Shown here piece by piece: positions 20,980-32,100 of a DNA stretch of 64,000 bases. Source of the stretch: Phymatolithon calcareum (taxonomy: Eukaryota; Rhodophyta; Florideophyceae; Hapalidiales); NCBI GenBank assembly GCA_977006965.1, contig OZ345354.1, positions 2,790,001 to 2,854,000 of the forward strand, written 5' to 3'. A model generated the notes under the pieces. It did not search any database. It worked only from the letters and a program-made list of their open reading frames with translations, and was not told the origin of the DNA. The position numbers and the translations under genes were made by a program. Position 1 is the stretch's first letter. Every line of letters starts with the position of its first letter.

Positions 20980-23900
20980 ATGAGTCTCAAGTCATGTTGC
21001 CAGTGTTGCCCGGAGCCACTCTCCACTCACCCGGCGATAATCTATTCTGTCTACTTCTGTGCCATTCTTCCGCTTGCGTTTATTTACGCACTTGACTTTA
21101 TCACCGAGAAGTGGGCACCGATTCGGGAGACGAGGCGCAATGGATTCATTCAGCTTTGCGTGTCTCTTGGTTCTCTCGCATACGTTATGTATTACATTAC
21201 GCTCCAAATCAAACACAGTGATCACAAGGAAGCTGCTGCTGCTTTTGCGGCTGCTCTACTCAATTTTTATCATGTTCTCCGGACAATTTGGGGCTTGGTT
21301 CAGCTTTATGAATTCAAGAATTGGAACATAAATGCTCTACGATGTCTTCTGCAGCTGGGCTATTTACCTCCTGCTCATGTCAACAGATTCAAGAGAAATA
21401 AGCAGACGATTAAGCTCACAGGAGGCTCGCCCATTGCTGACATTAAAAGGATTGTTGACGACCAGATGATTGTCAACAGTACAGTCATCGATAATGAGTT
21501 TTTCGGCGCCGAGCTTCCATTCCAGCTGGTAATTTCTTTGTTCGAAGCACCGTTTCTGAAGTGCAAAAAGCCAGAAGAATGTTCTGTTCGATGGCTCGTG
21601 TCTTTCCTTGCCAAATTTGGGCCTACATGGGTCTCGGACACAAGGCGAATTTCTGCATCGAGCACCTCTCGGAAGTCGTTCCACAAGAAGAAAAGGGAGG
21701 TATCCCAAGACGTTGCTGTTCTCGCAGCGCTGCATACGACAAAAGAATCAGGAAGCGATGACGGGCTTGTGACTTTCTTTGAAACCTTTCACTACTTTTG
21801 TATCGAGCCTTCTAATTGTCGAAACTCGAAGGTTAGCTTCACTGCGGAATCCATGCTACCATTCAAGATGAGAGGCTCTTACGGTGAATTGAATTTTAGT
21901 GAGTATGAAGCTACTATCCGGGACTCCGCAAAAGATGACTGGCATAAGTCATCACTAAACAAACTTGAGGCTTTTGAACGAGATGCCGTGGAAGCTGTGT
22001 CCTCAGCGCAACTGGCCTGTTACGCGAATATCATGGAAATTAACTTCAAAGGACGCTTGCTACCTGAAATTGAGAAAGAGCACAGAAATGTAATAAGTTG
22101 GAAGCAAGAGGATCCGAGAATTGCAACGTTCATGTACCAGCTTGGGTATGATGTCGAGAAAGACTATGACCAGTTCTTTCCGGAGCTACCTGTACATAAG
22201 AAATATTTGGCATCACTGCTCTGGGATCGGAGCCCGAACCGCCTCTTGCTTCAGACAAGCGTGCATGTTGACAACCTGTGCGCTCTGGAGACCGGAGAAA
22301 GATTTGAATCGTTCGAGACAGAAAGCGCTCGATCGACCGAGCCCTCAATTTCGAAATCAGCGAATGGCGTGTATCAGAATCAATATCACCTCGAAACTGC
22401 TCGAATTCGCAATGAAATGTTGAACAAGACCGAAAACAATTTCGTTATCCAGTGCGAGACACCTCGATTTACGGGTTGTGTCACTGAAACTGTTCGGAGC
22501 ATACTCGCCGCATGGGTGGACAGAAATCAAACAATGACGAGCCACGCTGAAGGATGGAACTCTAGGATTGCAGCTGTCCCGTTCCAGTTCAAGAGCAGTA
22601 AGCAATTGTGCTCTGCATTTGCCGAAGTAAAAGGCAAATGTGCTGGACACATCCGGAGTCTTCACATGCGCCTCCTTTGGGAAGTTCAGGCTGCTTTGCA
22701 GCGGCAGGTGAGTGAAGAATCCGCTGAGCGGGCCCGCGACATCAGGCAGTCTCCGAATCTCGTCATGTTATTCTTGCTTGGATTTCCATCCTTGAAATTC
22801 GACGGTCCCGAAGATGGGCCCCTACCTTCGGACAACAATTCATGCCCTACAATACAGTTTCAAGATGTATGCACCGTGAAGCCGATTGGTGGACCACAAA
22901 AGCTTCATATTACGCTCAGATTTGATGACCGTAGTAAGATGATTTCTGTTGTGCTGCAATCAGGTCCGTTCGATTTCAAGTGGCAGGATTGGAAAGATGC
23001 GTTCATGGGCAGGATGATGGCGCAAAAAGATTGGCGGCTCGCTCGATTGGTCTCGAAATCTGAATATCTTCGGAAAGAGGCAAATCATTCACCAATTTCG
23101 GCTCCTGTGCAAACAGTCTTGCCATCAGAACTATCACTTGAATACCAATTAACATACTGGACCGGATGGCCTCCTTACGTATGTCGAATCGCTCAGTTTG
23201 AGATGAAGAAGCTCTGCGAGTTTTACTACAACTTGGACAGTGGCATGCCGCGCTATGAGTCATGCGGACCGCAAATGTACACCCAATACATTGAATTTCT
23301 TAATGCAGCAATGGACAAGCACTTTGCGTCGAATGCTAACGTGGAATCGTCGTACAACGAAGGACACCTTCTCTTACAAGAAGGTCATGAGGACGAAGCC
23401 CTGAAAGTATTTGGTGGATTAATTGCCAGCCAAGGTCACCAAGACGCACTGAAGGACGCTGTCAATGTTGTCCTGCAAAAACCGCTTGTCTCAGAGGCCC
23501 AAGAACTTGCGCTGCGAGAAAAAATGGAAGTAAGGCTGAATGTTCTTGTTCGCGAAGATATCGCCAACGAACTTGAGACGCTGGCGCATTACTTTGGACA
23601 ATTTTATGAGTCGACGTGGAATGCGGATTCTCTTCGTCAGAAGTTCTTGGCACTTTTTCACTCCAATGGGACGGAAAATTCAGTGAGCTTATCAGCGATT
23701 GAAGCCGGCGAAACACATATCATTTCTGAGCCCAACGACGTATTCACTTACAAGCTGAATTTCTACCTTGCTCTAGCTCACCAAAGCCATTATCACGCGT
23801 CTGGAGATCCCTCCCAAAGAGACCTTGCCGCCAAGTATATGATCGAGCTTGGTACGCATGAATGGTCTGCAGACGATGACTTTGTGTTGAGTATCGGTTA

Positions 23901-24681
23901 TCTCCTGGAGAAAGGTTGCTTTATCCGTGGGGATGAAGAGCGCAAGGAAGTCCTGCTGTCTGCATTAGCTGCGCAAGAAGGCATGGATAAAGGAAAGAAG
24001 AGGGAAATGTTTGAAAGATATTTCGTTGAACCGGGATTCGGAATCGGAATCCGCCCACGGGCCGCTCTTAAAGTGTACGCAAATATGTCAGATAACAAAC
24101 ACGCGTTGAACAGGATCGGTTTGCTGTACCACAAAGAAGCAGAAGGCGCCCCTGAAAGTTGGTACCTTGCGCGAGACTCTTACACGAAGGCCATCAATTT
24201 CGGCAGTAATGAAGCCAGATGCAACATGAGTGTTTTGTGCTCTAGGACTAATGCAGAGAATCCGGATATTGCAAGGCTGAACCGCGTTGTTGCTGACGAG
24301 ATCAGTACTGGAGTGAGTAACCGCGCGGTTGTTCACGAGCTCAGACACGAACTCGTTGACGCAGAGAGGCTCTACAAGAAGGCTATCACGTTGGATGGGA
24401 ACCCAATTGCAAAGTTCAATCTCTCAGTACTGTACATGTTCGGAGATTCTCAGTTTCAAAGCGAAGAAAACGTTTCTTGGGCAAGTCAGACCATTGCAGA
24501 TCTTTGCAATCCGAATGCTGATATCGCTCCAATGTACAAGCTCAAACAGCAACTTGAGTTACTGCGCAGGGTTTTCGGAGGGAGAGTGGTTCCGACTTGG
24601 AAAATTGATGTTGAAGAAATAGGCGACTGTCTTGGATATCTGAAGATCCTCCGAATCACTCGGGCCTCTGAAGAAACATGA
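20980..24681 (+). CDS. large membrane protein with Sel1/TPR-like repeats, 1233 aa
   Basis: This is a single uninterrupted ORF starting at an ATG (agcaATGAG). Residues 1-110 hold a Cys-rich tip (CCQCC) and three hydrophobic segments at about 17-40, 55-76 and 85-108, so the protein is probably membrane-anchored. The middle (110-780) is soluble and contains no motif I recognise. From about 785 to 1200 there are degenerate helical-pair repeats of the Sel1/TPR type: YNEGHLLLQEGHEDEALKVF, ALNRIGLLYHKEAEG, ARDSYTKAINFGSNEARCNM, AERLYKKAITLDGNPIAKFN. Such repeats usually hold protein complexes together, as in ER-associated degradation adaptors (SEL1/HRD3), but the topology here (membrane segments first, repeats last) is reversed relative to SEL1. 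The length without stops makes a real gene very likely. Function is not assigned. Confidence 0.85.
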   Translation: MSLKSCCQCCPEPLSTHPAIIYSVYFCAILPLAFIYALDFITEKWAPIRETRRNGFIQLCVSLGSLAYVMYYITLQIKHSDHKEAAAAFAAALLNFYHVLRTIWGLVQLYEFKNWNINALRCLLQLGYLPPAHVNRFKRNKQTIKLTGGSPIADIKRIVDDQMIVNSTVIDNEFFGAELPFQLVISLFEAPFLKCKKPEECSVRWLVSFLAKFGPTWVSDTRRISASSTSRKSFHKKKREVSQDVAVLAALHTTKESGSDDGLVTFFETFHYFCIEPSNCRNSKVSFTAESMLPFKMRGSYGELNFSEYEATIRDSAKDDWHKSSLNKLEAFERDAVEAVSSAQLACYANIMEINFKGRLLPEIEKEHRNVISWKQEDPRIATFMYQLGYDVEKDYDQFFPELPVHKKYLASLLWDRSPNRLLLQTSVHVDNLCALETGERFESFETESARSTEPSISKSANGVYQNQYHLETARIRNEMLNKTENNFVIQCETPRFTGCVTETVRSILAAWVDRNQTMTSHAEGWNSRIAAVPFQFKSSKQLCSAFAEVKGKCAGHIRSLHMRLLWEVQAALQRQVSEESAERARDIRQSPNLVMLFLLGFPSLKFDGPEDGPLPSDNNSCPTIQFQDVCTVKPIGGPQKLHITLRFDDRSKMISVVLQSGPFDFKWQDWKDAFMGRMMAQKDWRLARLVSKSEYLRKEANHSPISAPVQTVLPSELSLEYQLTYWTGWPPYVCRIAQFEMKKLCEFYYNLDSGMPRYESCGPQMYTQYIEFLNAAMDKHFASNANVESSYNEGHLLLQEGHEDEALKVFGGLIASQGHQDALKDAVNVVLQKPLVSEAQELALREKMEVRLNVLVREDIANELETLAHYFGQFYESTWNADSLRQKFLALFHSNGTENSVSLSAIEAGETHIISEPNDVFTYKLNFYLALAHQSHYHASGDPSQRDLAAKYMIELGTHEWSADDDFVLSIGYLLEKGCFIRGDEERKEVLLSALAAQEGMDKGKKREMFERYFVEPGFGIGIRPRAALKVYANMSDNKHALNRIGLLYHKEAEGAPESWYLARDSYTKAINFGSNEARCNMSVLCSRTNAENPDIARLNRVVADEISTGVSNRAVVHELRHELVDAERLYKKAITLDGNPIAKFNLSVLYMFGDSQFQSEENVSWASQTIADLCNPNADIAPMYKLKQQLELLRRVFGGRVVPTWKIDVEEIGDCLGYLKILRITRASEET

Positions 24682-25176
24682 CATATCATAGGATTTACGC
24701 TGGAGGACAAAATTGTGGGATATGCAGATTAGCTGATTTGCCAGGTTGAAAAAGGAAGCGTGGCTCTTGCTGAGCGCACCTTAAAGTAGTTTTCTGTAAA
24801 CAGCTCTTAGAACTATCTGGTTCTGCACGCCGTGGCTCGCCGCCGGATCATGGCGAGCCTGCGCCCTAACAGGCTATTGCAAACAATTACCACCTACTAT
24901 TTGAGTGGAAAATCGTCCTTTTGCGTCCATTACACTACTATTGACCCATTGAGTGAAGGAAGGAAACTTGGCCTCCCCTCCTTTTGTGCGAGAGGACAGC
25001 ACGAAAAACAACACTCAACCATTAAGTCCATTCAATTTCAACGAATAACCAGTCCTGAGACTGAAAACATTCAACAAAAGTACAGAGCAACAAACTCCTC
25101 TTCACGTCCACACTAAATAGATAGTGTCCACGAGATTTTTCACGAAAATCTCGTGCTTATTCTACTCCATTCAACC
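24682..25176. other. intergenic; hairpin after the alpha-dioxygenase stop
   Basis: At about 25128-25154, CACGAGATTTTT and AAAATCTCGTG form a hairpin just downstream of the stop codon of alpha-dioxygenase copy 2 (minus strand). It may be part of the 3' UTR. Nothing else is recognised. Confidence 0.4.
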
Positions 25177-27204
25177 CTACCGCAAGTATTCATCCGGCCA
25201 TACAGTGGTAGGTTTGAATGCCGACCACTCCTTAGTCTTGAAATGTCTCTCAAGCTCCGGAAAGTGGCGCTTCATGACATCTCGGAGCGATTCGACGTTC
25301 TTAACCCATGCAAACCCGGCACGAGTGTAGGTCTTCTCGTTAAAATCCTCGTTGAGAAAGCGGTCAGCCTCAAGTCGTCGCGACGCCATAAGCAAGAATA
25401 TAATAAAGCTAGTCTCCGAAATGGCAAAGCCCCTGATCTTCTTCTCGGCCAGGTTGCCCACCAGTAAGTCGATTTTCTCGATCCCGTCGGCACCGTACAC
25501 CTCTTCAAGCTTGTCCGCAACCGGCGAATTACCGTCGGTCTCACCAGTAATCTCCTTGTACGTTTTGAACGGCTTCATATGCAAAGCGCGGCGGAAGTCG
25601 TTGAAGTTGCTACTCAATACAAATCATAGCGCATACATAAACAAGTCAGTCGACTATCCCTCAAAAAACCGTTCCGACAATAAAACAATGTTTGCCAGTC
25701 TCGCAACTTACCGAATGCCTCGCTCGCGGTCACGGTACAAGTCAAGCGCGGCCAGATCTACACGCTCAGGAATGGACTTCCCCTCCGGTGTGGTCGGGAT
25801 CAGAGTACGTAACGCAGTGGGATAATTGAACAGTTCCAAGTTTCCACAGGGGTACTTCACAATCGCGTCCCAAATTTCCATGGCAAATCCATCCTCCATG
25901 AGCACTTCCTCGCCGATCTCGCCAATTAGATCCTGCAGCTCGAAGCGACCAGAGGCGAGCGGAAGTGCGTCAGGAAGGAGCGGGTGCAGGCGGTAAACGG
26001 AAACAAACTCCTCCGTCAGCGCGAACGGGACGCCGTGGTTGTTGGAGGTCTTGCCAACAAGAGAAAAGAGGGCAGGCGGTCCCTTGGCGCTGATGCCGAT
26101 TGCACGGGGCAGACCATACCAGTTGGCGTTCATGCCGACCTTGAGCACTTTCATGTCGAGCAATGAGGTAGTCCAGTCGACGGTATGGATCTTCGCGGCG
26201 ATAGCGGTCACGACGAGTCTGGCCGTGTTGAACAGCCGCTCGTCGTCGAAGTCCGGGTGCTCAGTGGCGATGCACTCCGCGACCGCGTTGTGCTCACGCA
26301 GGAAAAGGTCCTGCAGGAGCTGCACGCCGGCCCAAGAGTTGGTATTGTCGCCCGCGCACACGGAGCCGTCAGGGTTACGCGGCAGCACTCCGCGCTTCGG
26401 TCCAACCTTCAGACGGCCGCCGCAGAATGTCCGGATCCTCGCCACGCTCTCGCTGTCCTGTCCGTACAACACGGACGTGTCCCACCAATGCGTACGCTCG
26501 TTCAGCACGGTGCCCTGTTCGGAGATGGCGGTCTTCTTAAACTTGAAGCGGTTGAGCGGGCAGCCGCTCCCCTTTGCAAGTTCAACATCCTCATTAGTTT
26601 GCATCCCGCGCTAGAATGGCATGAAACGAAAGGAGCAAGAACCGAAGAGTAACAAAAAGAGAGACTGTCAATATCCATAAATGCATCGAAGCGTAGCCGA
26701 AAACTTCGGTGAACTTACCATCCAGTCGTGGCTCATGAACTGGATCCACGCTGCAGCGAGGATATTGAGCTGATCGCCAGCGGGACGGAACTGCCTCCTT
26801 GCGAGCAGTTTCTGGGCGACAAGCTGAACATGCGGCTCACGGGTGGGCGCGCGCACAAGATTCGGGGTCATATTACGGGCGAACGGTGTGAACTGGGCGC
26901 CGGTCTTAGCGTCCTTTACGTCAGTGCCGGAGGCGTCCGGGGTGCGGTAGGGCAGAACGGGGTTGGCAGGCACGGCGGGCGGGGCATCGGGGGCACGGAG
27001 CAGGTTGAGCTCCTGCAGGACGCCGCGGCGGATAACGAGCGTTAGCACGCCTATCGGAAGCCACGAGTCGATGGAGAAGAGGTTTCCGATCCAGATGCGG
27101 AGCTTCTGCCATAGATTCGGCTCACGCTGCACGGGCCTGACGGCCGCGGGGGTGCTCGACCCCGCGGCTGCTTGCGCGCCTTCGCCCGCGGTGCTGACTG
27201 CCAT
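25177..27204 (-). CDS. alpha-dioxygenase-like haem peroxidase, copy 2 (complete, 3 exons)
   Basis: This is a complete gene for a fatty-acid alpha-dioxygenase of the plant DOX/PIOX type, which places a hydroperoxide at C2 of free fatty acids in oxylipin metabolism. Exon 1 is 27204-26719, exon 2 is 26610-25712 and exon 3 is 25612 (or 25609)-25177. Introns have GTAAGT donors and AG acceptors, and the spliced product is about 606 residues, close to plant enzymes. The distal haem His is at about 159 in AAWIQFMSHDW. The catalytic Tyr (about 368) and proximal His (about 371) lie in TEEFVSVYRLHPLLPD. The C-terminal family block is present (EKKIRGFAISETSF, ASRRLEADRF, NEKTYTRAG). No signal peptide is obvious. 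A 412-bp piece spanning the exon 1/exon 2 junction is duplicated at 13591-14002, and a paralogue ends at 1238. Confidence 0.92.
25613..25711 (-). other. intron 2 of alpha-dioxygenase copy 2
   Basis: About 99 nt with donor GTAAGTTG. The acceptor is ambiguous by three bases (TGAG or GTAG), as in copy 1. Phase 2. Confidence 0.8.
26611..26718 (-). other. intron 1 of alpha-dioxygenase copy 2
   Basis: 108 nt, donor GTAAGTTC and acceptor TTCTAG, phase 0 between the Met after HDW and an Arg. The same intron sits intact in the 13591-14002 fragment. Confidence 0.85.
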
Positions 27205-27490
27205 CGTGATCGTCGGGTGGGCTTTGGTTGACTTCTTTGGTTTCAGGGGAAGCCTGTTATGTGGGATTACGCCTACAGTACAAACGGATCGTCAGAGATT
27301 TCACTGTAAAGTTTACTGTAGAGCAAAAACAACGCGCCTGTCTCATTTGTATCAAAAAAAACTTTATTTTCGAATAGTCCAAAACTGCACTTTCGACAAA
27401 AATGCTGCAATAGGCCGTGGTGCTCATACTATCGCCGGTTTTTATTTTTGGCGCAAGAATTTTGGAGATCGGACATGGAACTGTAAAGTG
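27205..27490. other. upstream region of alpha-dioxygenase copy 2
   Basis: The region between the ATG at 27204 and the hairpin cluster probably holds the promoter. I see no convincing TATA box. The words CTACAGTAC and TTTACTGTAG belong to the over-represented ACTGTA family. Confidence 0.35.
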
Positions 27491-27624
27491 GTGTATGCTG
27501 ATTGGACCAGCTCTGTAATGCGCTCCAGCTTTGGTTACTGTAACAATCGCTTTGGCATTACTGCATTATGGCTGCATTAACCAAAGCTGGGGCTCATTAC
27601 AGAGCTGGTCCAATCAGCATACAC
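27491..27624. repeat. foldback/MITE with about 47-bp inverted repeats
   Basis: The left arm (27491-27537) and right arm (27578-27624) are near-perfect complements, starting GTGTATGCTGATTGGACCAG and ending in AGCTTTGGTTA. The spacer is 40 bases. No target-site duplication is clear. Confidence 0.85.
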
Positions 27625-27628
27625 CCTG

Positions 27629-27793
27629 AGGCTCACTGAATGCAGTGAGCCTGATACATACAGTACAATCATAGCATTACAGGCTCTATCGTAAAGTGTC
27701 AAATTTTTGACATACAGTGTACTTTATTCCACAAATTCACAATCGTCTATAAACGATTGTGATTCTTTCGTGTCACAAATTATAATTTGTGAC
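27629..27793. repeat. run of three perfect hairpins
   Basis: 27629-27652 is AGGCTCACTG with its complement. 27738-27761 is CACAATCGT with its complement. 27772-27793 is the 22-nt palindrome GTCACAAATTA with its complement. They follow the MITE at 27491 directly. Confidence 0.8.
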
Positions 27794-28449
27794 AGGAAAG
27801 AATTTTAATTCTTAAATAAAAATCTACCTTTCTTCTTCTGCAGCTTGCAAGCAGTTTATTAAACAAGTACTGTACTGTACACTTCACTTTTCCTTCATGT
27901 AGTCAACTGCAGAGCCTTCGAGCACCACAATTACATCATGTAGTAAGTGAGCAAAGGTTTAGGGTATACGGGGCACTCTTTGCACCACATATCGAGAAAG
28001 AGAGGCAAGGACAATTGAACAGAGAATAAAGACGCCCTCGGTGTGGCAAGCAAGCCGCATCTTGGAAGACTTTCCCCTTGTCCCAACACGCAATCGTCCT
28101 CGAGGAGACGACATTTCTAAATAAGTTATTATGTGGACCGGAGTTTTTTCGGCATCCCCAACCTGCAATTAGTCTTCTTCGTTCCGCTCATGAAAAAAGT
28201 CAAGCGGAACAGAAGTACGTACATCTAATGTGTAACTTGCAGATACGATGTACACTACGCCGCAGTGGATGAAAGATGTCAAAAGCGCAACTAAAGCGGA
28301 CCTCCAGATTTGCAACATCATGGTACAAGACCTGCAGAATCGTCCGGCTAACTTTGCATTTGGAACGAGAAGAACAATAATTATTGCCCAAGCAGGTGCA
28401 ATTTGTCGTAGTTTCGAGGATCCAATGTATCACGTCTGATAAAAGACTG
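27794..28449. other. intergenic, nothing recognised
   Basis: It contains a GTACTGTACTGTAC run near 27867. A 63-codon ORF at 28248-28439 (+) begins with ATG but overlaps an equally long ORF on the other strand and has no family resemblance. Confidence 0.4.
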
Positions 28450-28456
28450 CTCTCAG

Positions 28457-28838
28457 AGGGACCTTCTTGAGAATTCGATTTTGCGTCCGCACTACCAGTC
28501 TGGAAAAGTCCTCAAATCCAGTCCGAAATATTTTCACTGGTAATGAGGACGCGGCATAGGTTTGGCGTGGCTGATGTGCTCATCTATAGGACATTTTTTC
28601 TCATAACGATTTTAGTTTTCGGAAGTGGAATTGCTTTTCAACCAAACTTTTCGTGATGTTTCAAGTTTTTGCTCAAAAGTGTGCGAAAACATCTGAAGCG
28701 AAAGTTTGCAAATCAACACTCAGCCACTGAAAACCTATGCCGCGTCCTCGTAACCAGTCCACGAAATAATGACTGGTAATAAGGACTTTTTTGACTGGGT
28801 CTATGCCGCGATTTTGATGAATTCTCAAGAAGGCCCCT
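28457..28838. mobile_element. MITE with about 100-bp terminal inverted repeats
   Basis: 382 bp. The left terminus starts AGGGACCTTCTTGAGAATTC, and the right terminus is its near complement ending GGCCCCT. Inner parts of the arms also pair (CTGGTAATGAGGAC, GCGGCATAGG). It is flanked by a perfect 7-bp direct repeat CTCTCAG (28450-28456 and 28839-28845), the expected target-site duplication. It encodes no protein. Confidence 0.85.
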
Positions 28839-28845
28839 CTCTCAG

Positions 28846-29187
28846 CTGCAGATGAGGAAAGTTTTGTAATGTGATCCCCGTTCAGTAACGCCGGGTTGAG
28901 AGCCCGACGAGAATGAGAGTGGAAAACGCGGCCTTACGGGACAGGTGCTCTTTGTCCGGCGAAGTCGCGGGGGAGTCCGCCGAAGGGCCTGGGCGCTACC
29001 TCACGATGAATTCCGTTGAATGAAATGGTCCAGCAGGTTTTATAACCTGTGGGCTACTTCTTGTGCAAGGGCTACCGTTAAAGTTTTACGCGTTTAAGTT
29101 GTTTCACGAACAAAAGTGAAAAGTTATCGCCAGTTTATTTTCGACCACCTACGAGCTAGCAGATTGTTCGACACTGAGGCTCTACAT
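28846..29187. other. downstream region of the ferritin-like fusion gene
   Basis: Nothing is recognised. This is the probable 3' flank of the minus-strand gene ending at 29188. Confidence 0.4.
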
Positions 29188-32100
29188 CTATGCGTCAACA
29201 AATAGGACCCGACTCTCTCTGTGATTGTCAACCTGCAGTCGATAAATGTATGGCCCGGATTTAACCTTTTTTCCATCTTCATCCAAACCATCCCATTGCA
29301 CAGCACGCTCCACTGGACTCGGGTTCTCCTCTGCCAGGAGTGTAATAACAGATTTTGCAAACTGGTTCCAAACATGCAAACGGACTTGCTTTGAGTCAGG
29401 TGGAATCACGAAACGAATTTTGACAGGAATAACGACATGTCGTTCTTCTTCACGTTCAAGTATCAACGAACTTTCTGTTGCAGCGGCTACGTCATTTGTA
29501 GTTACTGGGACAGGTTCCGAACTGTACTTGTAAATGAAATCACCGCATGCGAACCCAAGGTCAACAGGGGACCCATAGAACCGGAAACGGTTAAGAAATA
29601 GGCCGACTTCGTTTGCAGCCCTCCACGTTTTCCCGCCATCATTCGTCGCACTAGTGAATCCACCTACCAAATCCACCACGGCGTCTCCCCATCCGCCAAC
29701 CCAGCCAATATCCTCGCTTATGAAGCCAACGCCCTCAAGATTCGCGTTTCCTTGTCCTTCGTTCTGGTCATCGCCAATGTGAATCCGCTCCCACGTCTTG
29801 CCTCCGTCAGCCGTCTTTGATATAGCGCCGTCATTGAAATTCTCCTGGGATACGAAAATAACGTTTTCATTGAGAACAAATATCTTCCAACCCCATTCAC
29901 CGAACGGGTAGTCTGATGTGAAATCCTTCAACAGATTCACCCAAGTTTCCCCGCCGTCCTCGGTCTGCAAAATCACCGGTACCATGTCCGACCTTCTTCG
30001 CTCTCCATGGGGTACGTCTGTGTAACCGCCCACAACAAGGCCCCGCCGCTCGTCGAAAAAGTGATTGTCGATCAGAATCGAGGCATACTCCTCCAGTGAC
30101 TTTGCCGTCCAGGTCTCACCTCCATCGGTCGTTTTCATAATGGCCGCAAAATCGGAAGGCTCATTTGTTCCGGTAGCATATACGACATTCTCGTTCACCA
30201 CGGTGAGGCCACAAACCTTAAGCGGAGCTTCCTCGGGTAAATTCTCAAACGGAATCCACGTCTTCCCGCCATCCGTCGTCTTGAAAATTCGCCTTGTCAA
30301 TAGTTTAGTTGATATCGTCCCGAGATACCCGACATTTTCGTTTGCAAACTCAATGCATCTCAAATAAATCGACCTCTCCTCGACGTCCTCGATGGTCGCC
30401 AGAGTAGTCCAAGTAGTCCCGGAATCGCGAGTGTGCAGCACCTTGCCATCACTATTCACCGCCCATCCAATATCTCGAGTAATGAAGAAGATATCATCAT
30501 ATCGACTTCCAGTTGGCCCTGCACTAGTCTTCCTCCAAGTCAACTTTTCCCCTTTCGGTGTTCCAGCGTCCACCCACTTTTTAAAGCATGCAATTTGTCC
30601 ATTGGACCATCCTCCTGGCGGCATGAATTTTGTCTCGATCGCCGAGCTGATGCTGTCGATATTCTTCACAACATCTTCATAGTTGGACAGATCCAGGCCT
30701 CGCGCTTGCATGTGGGAGACGTCGCGCGGGTTGAACCAATTCTTAACTGCAGACTCCCACGTCAAATTCTCGGGACACACAAAGTCATCCGGCGTCAGTC
30801 CTGCCCAAGTGCGGAAATTCGCGATGCGCTCGTCTGTCCACGGGCCATATGGGTTACGGTAACCCTCACTTGCAGCGGTTTCATCCTCAAGAAGAAACTG
30901 CGGCGGCATTCTTATGGACGCTTCCTTACCAATACGTCTGGAAATGTCCTCTTTTTCATTGCGAACGTCATCCTCTTTGCTCAAATTGATCCCATGTGGA
31001 AGCATGCGTTGTACATCCAGTGGTGAGAAAAACGCACGCACCCCATTCTCCCAGGTCCATTCCCCGGGCGGTCGCCGTCCCGACGAGACACCCACCACAT
31101 ATTTAGCACATACGGCTGCAACTCCGGGTGAGGCTGCAGCCTCTGCGGCTGTCGATCCTTCTGGCGCCCCTACGAGCGCTTTCCGGAGAAGCGGAAACGG
31201 CTCCGAGCTTGCCGATGATGCTAGGGCCTCTGCGGCTGCTGCGATTTCCCGGAGACGCTCTTCAAAGTAGCGCCATGCGCTGTCCAGATGGGGAAGCAGC
31301 AACGTGTCAGAGTAGAACTCAAAGCTTGCTCCAGCACGTGGGCCGTCCGGGTTGTTGTCGAATGCAGGAACTCGAGCGATTGCAGTTCCTAACGGGGTGA
31401 GGCAGTATCGCATAATGCTCAGGAACAATTGTGAGAGAACGTAGCGTTGTTCCGGAGTCTCATTTGCGTTGGCGAAGTATCGTAACAAGACTTGTAAGGC
31501 CAGCTCGTAGAGTGAGACGAAAATTTCGTTAGCGGATTTACCAACTTCTGATGTTATCACTGTTGGGCGAAGCATTTCTCCGTCAACTTCGTACGCGATA
31601 TCCTCGTGAAGTGTGAGAACGGGATTCTCGACAACAGGATAGGCAGGTTCAGTTCCTCCAGTGCCATTTTCTAGTGCCTCATAGATGCTTACAAACTTGC
31701 CAAAGTGCGCCTCCTTGATCTCTTCATCATTTCCATACGCGCCTTCTCCCTGCCGAAGTATGAGATCGATCGCCTCAACAGCTTCGTCGCGGTTAGTCAC
31801 AGCCATCATTGTCTTCCACATAGATACTGTTTGCGACGTTGGCGGTCCGATAAACAGTTTCGACGCATCTTCTGGGTAGAGACTTTTGAAACCGTCCTCG
31901 ATCAGACCATACAAGGCACCAATGGAGGTGTAGTCAAATGGCTGTGGTAGCAATGGTGGAAGTGCTGCTAAATCGAAGGACCTGTCCTTGACTTGCTTGC
32001 AAGTGTCCTTCCAGGGTGCATACACGGAGTTAGGACTTAGCTCTGGCGGCAGCTCAAAGCAACAGAAGCGGCGCACCGTTTTTGGTGAAACGCCGGCTAG

